A stretch of 20,349 nucleotides of DNA from a virus: the IMG/VR virus record IMGVR_UViG_3300042898_001051, positions 1-20,349 of that record. The stretch is one strand, 5' to 3'. This document shows positions 13,760-19,615 of this stretch, in pieces. Position numbers and translations under genes: made by a program. The notes under the pieces are model-generated. The model searched no databases and was not told the origin of the DNA. It was given only the letters and a program-made list of their open reading frames with translations. How positions within the stretch are numbered: the stretch's first letter is position 1; each line of letters begins with the position of its first letter.

Positions 13760-13944
13760 TACCAGCTACTTACATCAGTGATGTCAACAACTACTGATTT
13801 GGGATTGTATTCCATTTTTGTAGTTGGACCAATACCTGATTCATGTGTTTCAATAATTGATACTTGTTCCACTGTATCATACATATCAAACACTTCTTTT
13901 AATCTTTCAAACTGCATTCGTGTGATTGTAATTTTTGTCATCAT
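13759..13944 (-). CDS. Small conserved phage hypothetical protein (ESGIGP motif)
   Basis: 61 residues from ATG at 13944, chosen for its ATGA overlap with queE. Helix-rich start (RMQFERLKEVFDMYD), then VSIIETHESGIGPTTKMEY and a closing VVVDITDVSSW. The HESGIGP piece is a pattern I associate with small phage proteins, without known function. Its place between queE and the sugar genes gives no firm clue. Confidence 0.75.
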   Translation of the reverse strand: MMTKITITRMQFERLKEVFDMYDTVEQVSIIETHESGIGPTTKMEYNPKSVVVDITDVSSW

Positions 13945-14792
13945 GTTCCCCACTCGTTTTTAAACAATGGCACTTGCAATCTGTCGCTATAACGCAACCC
14001 ATTCTTCATTGCAAGTTCTGCGACTTTTCGATTGTTCATGCTATACACACTCTCAACACCACCAACAGGCATGAGATATACAGAACCAAAGAAGCCAGCT
14101 TTGCGATATTCGTTAATAACGTCTAACGCTTCTTCAACATCTTCTTCGGTTGCTACTACCAACTTAAGATAAGTGTGACCATACAATTCATACTCACGCA
14201 CAATCTCAGGACATATAGCTTCTGAACGTTTCTCGCCGCTACCTGACAACTTAGCACTTACACTAAAAGTAAGAGTATCAATGCCTTTGTTTTTATGCCA
14301 ATTCGTTTGTAAGAACTTTTTGAAATCTTCGTGCAACTCTTGTGTACCATTAGTTTCAAAAGTCAACTCTTTCAAGTTAACCATCTTCTCATGAGATAAC
14401 AACTCAGGATAAACACGTTGCCATCCTAATAGCGGTTCACCACCCGTGATAACCAAGTGCTCATCATGCCAACTATTGAATGGGAGTATATCCATAATGC
14501 TACCAACAATAGTATCGGTAGTGAGCACAGGACTAAGATGTTTAAAACGAGGGTCCCAAGATGCATAAGAGTCACATCCCGTACTGACAAGTGGTAAGGA
14601 TTTATAATCCTTATAATCTTCTGCTTTAATTGCAATAACATCTCTCTCACCGCTCAACTCTTCCTTAGGCATGCCGAATCCACCACATGTAAAATTGCAT
14701 CCAAAGACTCGTAGAAACACAGACGGGACGCCCATGAATCTACCCTCACCTTGAATGCTATAAAATAACTCTGATACTTTTAAATGACTCAT
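13941..14792 (-). CDS. queE: 7-carboxy-7-deazaguanine synthase, phage-type (radical SAM)
   Basis: 283 residues. QueE signatures: ELFYSIQGEGRFMGVPSVFL at the N-terminus, GCNFTC (Cys32, Cys36), GGEPLL (117-122), FETNGT and YLKLVV. It converts 6-carboxy-tetrahydropterin to 7-carboxy-7-deazaguanine with a 4Fe-4S cluster and SAM. The canonical CX3CX2C is interrupted: 36 residues lie between the second Cys and the likely third (Cys73 in TGCDSYASWD), a form I recall from other phage QueE proteins. ATGA overlap with dadA. Its partners FolE and QueD are also in this window; QueC was not found. The product could feed DNA modification (preQ0 or related bases) or host tRNA queuosine. Confidence 0.9.
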   Translation of the reverse strand: MSHLKVSELFYSIQGEGRFMGVPSVFLRVFGCNFTCGGFGMPKEELSGERDVIAIKAEDYKDYKSLPLVSTGCDSYASWDPRFKHLSPVLTTDTIVGSIMDILPFNSWHDEHLVITGGEPLLGWQRVYPELLSHEKMVNLKELTFETNGTQELHEDFKKFLQTNWHKNKGIDTLTFSVSAKLSGSGEKRSEAICPEIVREYELYGHTYLKLVVATEEDVEEALDVINEYRKAGFFGSVYLMPVGGVESVYSMNNRKVAELAMKNGLRYSDRLQVPLFKNEWGT

Positions 14793-16060
14793 ATTTGTTC
14801 CGAAATAAGTTTTGCTGTGTATGGTGCTAAGGTCCAGCCTAAGTGACCATGTCCTGTATTATAGAACACTTTTGAGTTTTTGTCACTACATTTGGTAATA
14901 GGCATCATGTTAGGAGTCATCGGTCTGAGACATGCCCAACTGCTATAATCACTTGTATCCATATTTGGGAAATTAGTTCTTACCCAATCTAGCAATGGTT
15001 TGATTCTATCATGCCTAATATCGTAGTTCTCACCTGCAAGTTCAGCAGTACCTGCGACACGGAATCTATTGCCTAATGTTGAGGTAACAATCTTTGCTTG
15101 GTCATCCAATAAACTAACAATAGGTAAATGTTTCTTGTTTACGTTGTTGATGGTGATTGAGTAACCTTTGACCGGATAAACGTCAATAGAGTCGCCCACT
15201 GTCTTTGCTAATGCCCTGCTACCCACACCATTACTAATAACTACTGCATCATATAATGAAACTTCTTCGATATGATTGATTTTCCAGTTATACTCAAATA
15301 TAACACCGTATTTCTTTTCTAATACTTTTGCAAGTTCAGTGCAGAATTTATGAATGTCACCAGTCCAATCACTCAATGTCCAAGCACCACCTACGATGCC
15401 AACGATATGTTCTAGTCTACTGTCTAGTTCTTTAACTCTTTGAGAGTCAACAATGTCCCACTCGCAACCATTCTTACGATAGATGTATTGTGCTTCTTTT
15501 GCAGCCTCAAAGTATTGTTCGTCTTTATATAAGTGAAGAATGCCTGAGGGTGATTGGTCGAATGATAATCTTTCAGCGTACATAATCTCTTTGTACAACT
15601 TACTAGACTCTAGCCCCATCTTAATTGTTTCGCTAGTGTTCTTTTCATACTGATTGGTAATAGTATTATACAAAAACTTAGCGATCCACTTCCATTGATT
15701 AAAATCTAAACGAGGACGAATCAATAATGGAGCATCTTTCTTAAAGAGCCATTTGATGCCCTTCTTGACATTGCTCCATGTAGTCCATACTTCGCTGTTA
15801 CTTACAGAGACTTGGCCACCATTAGCAAAGCTAGTTCGCATTGCCGCATGCGGTTCTTGTTCGTATACAGTTATTTGATAACCCTTTTTAGCAAGGTAAT
15901 ATGCTGTTGTGATGCCGGTGATGCCGGCACCAATAACTGCTACTTTTTTAGGTATTCTATTTCGACCTTTGACAAACTCATCATACTTTTCTTGTGTACC
16001 TATGCTGTACCCACCGTCGCCGGCGTGCAGTTCGGCACCTGCTTTAATGTTTTCGTTCAC
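14789..16060 (-). CDS. dadA: FAD-dependent D-amino acid dehydrogenase-like (DadA family)
   Basis: 423 residues. FAD dinucleotide-binding VAVIGAGITGITTAYYLAKK (40-59), acidic end VYEQEP, ANGGQVSVSNSEVW, a VYPVKGYSITI substrate-side block, CLRPMTPNMMPI and a C-terminal TGHGHLGWTLAPYTAKLIS. This matches DadA, which deaminates D-amino acids to keto acids and passes electrons to the respiratory chain. There is an extra N-terminal segment of about 38 residues (Gly-rich) not typical of the family. The start is GTG at 16060, overlapping the queD stop as GTGA, and the end overlaps queE as ATGA. Lying between two 7-deazaguanine genes is unexpected: it could be an accessory redox enzyme for that pathway or separate D-amino-acid metabolism. 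Substrate not known. Confidence 0.82.
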   Translation of the reverse strand: MNENIKAGAELHAGDGGYSIGTQEKYDEFVKGRNRIPKKVAVIGAGITGITTAYYLAKKGYQITVYEQEPHAAMRTSFANGGQVSVSNSEVWTTWSNVKKGIKWLFKKDAPLLIRPRLDFNQWKWIAKFLYNTITNQYEKNTSETIKMGLESSKLYKEIMYAERLSFDQSPSGILHLYKDEQYFEAAKEAQYIYRKNGCEWDIVDSQRVKELDSRLEHIVGIVGGAWTLSDWTGDIHKFCTELAKVLEKKYGVIFEYNWKINHIEEVSLYDAVVISNGVGSRALAKTVGDSIDVYPVKGYSITINNVNKKHLPIVSLLDDQAKIVTSTLGNRFRVAGTAELAGENYDIRHDRIKPLLDWVRTNFPNMDTSDYSSWACLRPMTPNMMPITKCSDKNSKVFYNTGHGHLGWTLAPYTAKLISEQI

Positions 16061-16560
16061 GCAAGTAAGTCCTCATTCCATTCACGATGACCTTCACGGT
16101 AAGCCATGTTGCTTTGTGTCTCACGCACTTCTACACGATAGCACCATAGACGTTCTGCTTCACCTGGACCCCACATATCAGGAATATAAACACCATTGAC
16201 ATACTTATAAAGCATATCAGCTAATGATTCGCATCCAATTCTAGGTAGAATGGTTAGTTTAGCTAGTTTCTTTTCTTGCAACATTTTGAATGTTTCAAGT
16301 TCAGGATCGTCTTGTGCGACTAATAGAGTATGGTCAAACTGATCCTCAAGAATCTTTTTCAATTCTTTAAGTCCACCATAATCTGCCGCCCAATTGCGTA
16401 CATCTAGGTCGTTTGTGCCGAAATAGAATTTCATACTGAAACTATACCCATGAATCATATTGCAGTGACTGTCTGCTCTCCATTGACGATAAGCGCAAGG
16501 GAATGAATCATGGTACTCTTTAGTACTTGTAAATTTGTAACTGACTGGTTGTAATGACAT
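16057..16560 (-). CDS. queD: 6-carboxy-tetrahydropterin synthase-like (QueD), variant metal site
   Basis: 167 residues. Conserved parts: SHCNMIHGYS (31-40), NWAADYGGLKELKK (56-69), FDHTLLVAQDDP (75-86; catalytic Asp/His) and GCESLADML (109-117; Glu111). It makes 6-carboxy-tetrahydropterin from dihydroneopterin triphosphate, the step before QueE. Two of the three usual zinc histidines appear changed: PCAYRQW has Tyr24 where the first His normally lies, and the HGH pair reads HGY (Tyr39), leaving His37. I recall similar HGY and xRQW forms in other marine phages, so this may be a phage subfamily instead of a dead enzyme. Strong Shine-Dalgarno (AGGAGA) and an extended -10 promoter upstream. First gene of the que-dadA-sugar operon. 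Confidence 0.85.
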   Translation of the reverse strand: MSLQPVSYKFTSTKEYHDSFPCAYRQWRADSHCNMIHGYSFSMKFYFGTNDLDVRNWAADYGGLKELKKILEDQFDHTLLVAQDDPELETFKMLQEKKLAKLTILPRIGCESLADMLYKYVNGVYIPDMWGPGEAERLWCYRVEVRETQSNMAYREGHREWNEDLLA

Positions 16561-16577
16561 GCTTTTCTCCTATGTTA

Positions 16578-16607
16578 ATTATAGCATAGGCTGGCAGAGT
16601 TTGTAAA
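16578..16607 (-). promoter_or_regulatory. Extended -10 sigma70 promoter for the queD operon
   Basis: Minus strand TTTACA (16607-16602), 18-base spacer, and TGC-TATAAT with a perfect -10 (16583-16578). The TG one base upstream of the -10 gives an extended -10 element. It lies in the gap between the kinase/nucleotidyltransferase gene and queD, about 18 bases from the start codon. Confidence 0.75.
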
Positions 16608-16633
16608 GCGGGATGAAGCCAAGACCGCTATTC

Positions 16634-17434
16634 TTATTTACCAAATCCTAATTCTTTTCGAATTTTTGTGGCAGATATAGCATGGGTTGCATCGTCAAAC
16701 GTTTCTTGTTCAATCTTATACCCAACATCACGTCCATAAGTAATATTAACAATGTTTGGAACGATTTGTATCTCATACTGACCTTGATAAAGCATATCCA
16801 AATCACGCTTAATGAAACTCTTTACTTGCTCAATCGCAAATGGATTACTACCTTGCCAGCCTTGACAATCTCTAATCTGAATAACTACCTGTCCAGTCTT
16901 AGCAATAGCACGTTCAAACAACTTGCGATGTCCTTCATGCCACGGTTGCCAACGACCTAGCATCTGTACCGTTTCTTTCTGCCAGTCAAACACTGGTCTA
17001 CGACGGTTGTCATATATATGAGCGGCAATGAACTCGCCCCATTTTTCACAGTGCTGTTCTGTAATTCTAAAATCATAAACTTCAGGTGGGATGAAGGCTT
17101 TGTTAGTATCTTCAAATCGACCTTTATCAATAGTATCAACCCAAACAGTCCAGTCTGCTTTAAAGTTATTACGCATCTCAACTAATGGTGCAACAAAATC
17201 ACAGATAACATAATCATATTCTGTCATGCTATCTGCTAGTTCACGCATACGCAAACTTTGACGGATACGCCCTTCGTGACTAAAGTCCCAGTCATTGTAC
17301 TTCTTACGCACATCATCTGCGTTTAGCCATCCTACTTTTTTCTTTTCATTTTGTAAATGCTCTAGCACACGTTGTGCCAAGTATGTCTTTCCTGCACCTG
17401 GCAGGCCCATGATTAAGATTCTTTGTGGTTTCAT
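16634..17434 (-). CDS. P-loop kinase / nucleotidyltransferase fusion
   Basis: 266 residues in two domains. Residues 1-140: Walker A GLPGAGKT (10-17), WLNADDVRKKYNDWDFSHEG (36-54) and an Arg-rich helix, the layout of adenylylsulfate kinase (CysC)-type small-molecule kinases. Residues 150-266: LGRWQPWHEGHRK (159-171) with the HxGH motif (166-169) and ISATKIR (253-259), the two signatures of nucleotidyltransferases such as NMN adenylyltransferase. Similar kinase plus NMN-adenylyltransferase pairing is known in NadR-type NAD salvage, although there the order and kinase family differ. The substrate may be a pyridine nucleotide, a sulfate or a sugar/polyol phosphate. Coupled by ATGA to the TagD-like gene, another HxGH enzyme. 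Confidence 0.75.
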   Translation of the reverse strand: MKPQRILIMGLPGAGKTYLAQRVLEHLQNEKKKVGWLNADDVRKKYNDWDFSHEGRIRQSLRMRELADSMTEYDYVICDFVAPLVEMRNNFKADWTVWVDTIDKGRFEDTNKAFIPPEVYDFRITEQHCEKWGEFIAAHIYDNRRRPVFDWQKETVQMLGRWQPWHEGHRKLFERAIAKTGQVVIQIRDCQGWQGSNPFAIEQVKSFIKRDLDMLYQGQYEIQIVPNIVNITYGRDVGYKIEQETFDDATHAISATKIRKELGFGK

Positions 17435-17907
17435 TTTACTTCTCCTTTTTTGTTTGATTCACTGTCATAGACACGTTTACGTAGACTTGAAGAACTAAAT
17501 GAATGATCTCGCCGGTTAAACACATGATGAATTCCACGACCGACTCCCTCATTGCGTCCCGTAAAGTTTGTATCTTCATACTCAACTCCTAGTATACGCA
17601 CATCAATGGGTAGTGTCAATATCAAATCGATTAAGTCTTGCTCAGTGCTATAAACTACGATTTCGTCTACATATCTACATGCGCCTAGTGTAAGTTGTCG
17701 TTCAACAATACTTTGTACTGGTTTATTCTTAGTATCTGGTCTATCAATTGTTGGATCAGTCTGTAGTCCTGCAATTAAATAATCACAATGATTCTTTGCC
17801 TCACTGAGCATCGCCACGTGACCCGCATGCATTAGGTCAAACGATGAAAAAACGATACCCACACGTTTGCCTTCCTTCTTTAGTTCTTTTATATTGTTAA
17901 AAATCAT
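17431..17907 (-). CDS. Glycerol-3-phosphate cytidylyltransferase-like (TagD/RfaE-C type)
   Basis: 158 residues from ATG at 17907, chosen because it overlaps the stop of a small upstream gene as ATGA; the reading frame extends further but without support. VGIVFSSFDLMHAGHVAMLS (16-35) carries the HxGH motif (27-30), and HSFSSSSLRKRV (135-146) is the second signature (S-S/T-x-x-R). Length fits the family, which makes CDP-glycerol or similar activated head groups. GLQTDPTIDRP resembles the VGVxTDE region. It may feed polymer or DNA modification, consistent with the nearby glycosyltransferase and SGNH-like genes. Exact substrate not readable. Confidence 0.82.
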   Translation of the reverse strand: MIFNNIKELKKEGKRVGIVFSSFDLMHAGHVAMLSEAKNHCDYLIAGLQTDPTIDRPDTKNKPVQSIVERQLTLGACRYVDEIVVYSTEQDLIDLILTLPIDVRILGVEYEDTNFTGRNEGVGRGIHHVFNRRDHSFSSSSLRKRVYDSESNKKGEVK

Positions 17908-18056
17908 TCTTTTGTTCTTTCGATAATTTCTTTTAATTGCACTAAACATCTTTCTAGTTCAATGCCAACTTTGCATTTACCTATATCACGTTTAATGATT
18001 TCAATAGCATCTTCAATGTTGATTGCCGCTTTTGTTAAATTATATTTAATTGTCAT
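17904..18056 (-). CDS. Small hypothetical protein, 50 aa, helical
   Basis: Read by hand: ATG at 18056, TGA at 17904, 50 residues, starting MTIKYNLTKAAINIEDAIEI and ending EIIERTKE. Almost all helix-forming, with two Cys (28 and 37). The start overlaps the previous stop by 11 bases and the stop overlaps the TagD-like ATG as ATGA, which is the main support. No function known. Confidence 0.72.
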   Translation of the reverse strand: MTIKYNLTKAAINIEDAIEIIKRDIGKCKVGIELERCLVQLKEIIERTKE

Positions 18057-18291
18057 CTGGTAATACTTCCTCTACTTCTATATTGTTTCCAAAATAATGA
18101 ACGTAATATGTTTTACCTGCATGTAAGTATTCATCTGTAAACGACCTTTGATTATTTGTACTTTCTATTGGTTCAATAAGACGGAACAATGTTAACATGT
18201 TCTCTTTCTCTTGTCCTTCTAATGTTCGTTTAGTAGGACCCATCACACGGCGAATGAAAGCTTTTGCTTCTTCTTTCGTCATGTTATTCAT
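18046..18291 (-). CDS. Small hypothetical protein, 81 aa
   Basis: 81 residues from ATG at 18291 (MNNMTKEEAKAFIRRVMGPT); a GTG at 18318 or the ATG at 18282 are alternatives. An N-terminal basic helix is followed by GQEKENMLTLFRLIEPIEST and a beta-type tail (KTYYVHYFGNNIEVEEVLP). No signature recognised. It lies 5 bases after the previous stop and overlaps the next small gene. Confidence 0.7.
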   Translation of the reverse strand: MNNMTKEEAKAFIRRVMGPTKRTLEGQEKENMLTLFRLIEPIESTNNQRSFTDEYLHAGKTYYVHYFGNNIEVEEVLPDDN

Positions 18292-18296
18292 AAGTC

Positions 18297-18533
18297 TTAT
18301 TTTGCCAGTGTTTTCCACATTACAATTTTTTCATGTTCTTCTACAAACTCTTTTTCACCTGCAAACTCAGGGCTGTCTTTCATTATTGAATCAATTAACC
18401 ACTTGAGTTTGTATAAATCTTTCTTTATTTCCCATTGTACATATCCATCATTGTATGGACTATGTAGTTCTACACCCGCCATGTAGATTTGATGATGTAC
18501 AGCATTATAATCCATTGGTTTACGAAATCCCAT
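18297..18533 (-). CDS. Small hypothetical protein, 78 aa
   Basis: 78 residues from ATG at 18533, supported by AAAGGA eight bases upstream and preferred to the TTG at 18554. The N-terminal part (GFRKPMDYNAVHHQIYMAGV) is followed by a mainly helical acidic stretch (SPEFAGEKEFVEEHEKIVMW). No domain recognised. Lies two bases after the stop of the Cys-rich membrane protein. Confidence 0.72.
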   Translation of the reverse strand: MGFRKPMDYNAVHHQIYMAGVELHSPYNDGYVQWEIKKDLYKLKWLIDSIMKDSPEFAGEKEFVEEHEKIVMWKTLAK

Positions 18534-18535
18534 TT

Positions 18536-18664
18536 TTATTCCTTTGTAACACAATTACAGTTGCGACCTTGATTACAATCTCCGATGCAACTGCTAGGTG
18601 GTAATCTGCGAACAATAGAAATAGCAATGACTGCTACTAATACAATCAATAGTAAAGTAATCAT
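18536..18664 (-). CDS. Small Cys-rich single-pass membrane protein, 42 aa
   Basis: Read by hand: ATG at 18664 (overlapping the folE stop as ATGA) to TAA at 18536. Residues 2-18 (ITLLLIVLVAVIAISIV) form one hydrophobic membrane helix, followed by RRLPPS and a tail with four cysteines (26, 30, 36, 38) in a C-x3-C-x5-C-x-C order, with GDCNQGRNCNC as the core. Basic residues just after the helix suggest the tail stays in the cytoplasm. The Cys order could bind a metal or form disulfides. I believe short phage proteins with GDCxQGRNC tails exist, but I know no function. Confidence 0.78.
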   Translation of the reverse strand: MITLLLIVLVAVIAISIVRRLPPSSCIGDCNQGRNCNCVTKE

Positions 18665-19341
18665 TTGCATCCTTTGTTAGCAATCTGTAAAAACTCTTGT
18701 CTTGCGGCTGGGTCAGTTTTGAAACCACCACCTAAACGACAAGTAACAGTACTACTGCCTGTATCTTCTACACCACGACTCTTAACACAATAGTGTTGAG
18801 CATCAATCATAACTGCAACATCTTCTGTATCAAGGATGAACTGTAAGGTGTGAAATATCTGCTCTGTTAAACGTTCCTGAATTTGCGGACGTTTACTGAA
18901 ATATTCTACTATACGGTTGATCTTACTAAGCCCTAAAACTTTTTGTTTAGGGACATAAGCTACAGTAGCCAATCCATCAATGATTACAAAATGATGTTCG
19001 CAGTTAGATTGAACATTAACATTACGCTCTACAACCATTTCGTTGTATTGCATCTTGTTGTCAACTGTTGTACATTTAGGGAATGCTTCATAGTCTAGAC
19101 CCCAAAAGATTTCATTCACATACATCTTAGCAACACGCTTGGGTGTTTCAATTAGACTATCATCGGATAAATCTAATCCAAGATATTGCATGATAATAGT
19201 GAAGTGTTCTTCGATACGATCAATCTTATCTTTTCTGTCTAAGTTGTTTGGCAGTGTAGGTGTCTCAACACCCATTTTGACCAAGTATTCGTGTACTTGT
19301 TGACCCAACTCAGGGTCGCATTTTGTTTTGTTATATGACAT
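18661..19341 (-). CDS. folE: GTP cyclohydrolase I
   Basis: 226 residues, about the family length. Zinc ligands are present: SNCEHHF (Cys114, His117) and HYCVKSRGVED (Cys185); ETPKRVAKMY (65-74), VLGLSKINRIVEYFSKRPQ (135-153) and the STVTCRLGG end are typical. It converts GTP to dihydroneopterin triphosphate, the entry substrate of QueD, so it belongs functionally with queD and queE further downstream although a separate promoter lies between. The start has a strong Shine-Dalgarno (AAGGAAGG). A perfect TATAAATA is about 62 bases upstream. Confidence 0.93.
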   Translation of the reverse strand: MSYNKTKCDPELGQQVHEYLVKMGVETPTLPNNLDRKDKIDRIEEHFTIIMQYLGLDLSDDSLIETPKRVAKMYVNEIFWGLDYEAFPKCTTVDNKMQYNEMVVERNVNVQSNCEHHFVIIDGLATVAYVPKQKVLGLSKINRIVEYFSKRPQIQERLTEQIFHTLQFILDTEDVAVMIDAQHYCVKSRGVEDTGSSTVTCRLGGGFKTDPAARQEFLQIANKGCK

Positions 19342-19402
19342 ATGAATCCTTCCTTACGCGGATGTTAAATTTTGAAATGTTGTCACCGTTGTGTGACATA
19401 CT

Positions 19403-19410
19403 TATTTATA
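19403..19410 (-). promoter_or_regulatory. T4-type late promoter octamer (TATAAATA) upstream of folE
   Basis: A perfect TATAAATA on the minus strand, overlapping the TAA stop of the previous gene and 62 bases before the folE ATG. In T4 this octamer alone, read by gp55/gp33-modified polymerase, defines late promoters. The gap 19342-19405 holds no good sigma70 pair. A single octamer in AT-rich DNA can be chance. Confidence 0.45.
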
Positions 19411-19615
19411 CTGACTTCTTTTTGCGAGACTTTTTTACGGGTGTCTCTGCTACACTAGCAATAGCTTCACGAACCTCTTTCAATAGTTGTTCGTCATCCC
19501 ATTCTAGTTCTACCCGACCATCTGGATGTGTAGTCACTGTTAAGTGAGTACCCACAATTGTTTTGGGTTCGTCTTTTGCTTTTAGTTCAGCAATTTGTTT
19601 TTTACGTGATGCCAT
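19406..19615 (-). CDS. Small hypothetical protein, 69 aa, basic ends
   Basis: 69 residues: MASRKKQIAELKAKDEPKTI at the N-terminus, a central VTTHPDGRVELEWDDEQLL likely folding as beta then helix, and a lysine/arginine tail (KKSRKKKSV). The start directly follows the TAA of the upstream gene with no gap. Basic termini around an acidic core may suit DNA or membrane contact. Function unknown. Confidence 0.75.
   Translation of the reverse strand: MASRKKQIAELKAKDEPKTIVGTHLTVTTHPDGRVELEWDDEQLLKEVREAIASVAETPVKKSRKKKSV

Noticed and set aside
16604-16630. Possible terminator after the kinase/nucleotidyltransferase gene
   Set aside because: Only a 5-bp stem with a large loop and no real T-run; it overlaps the queD promoter instead.
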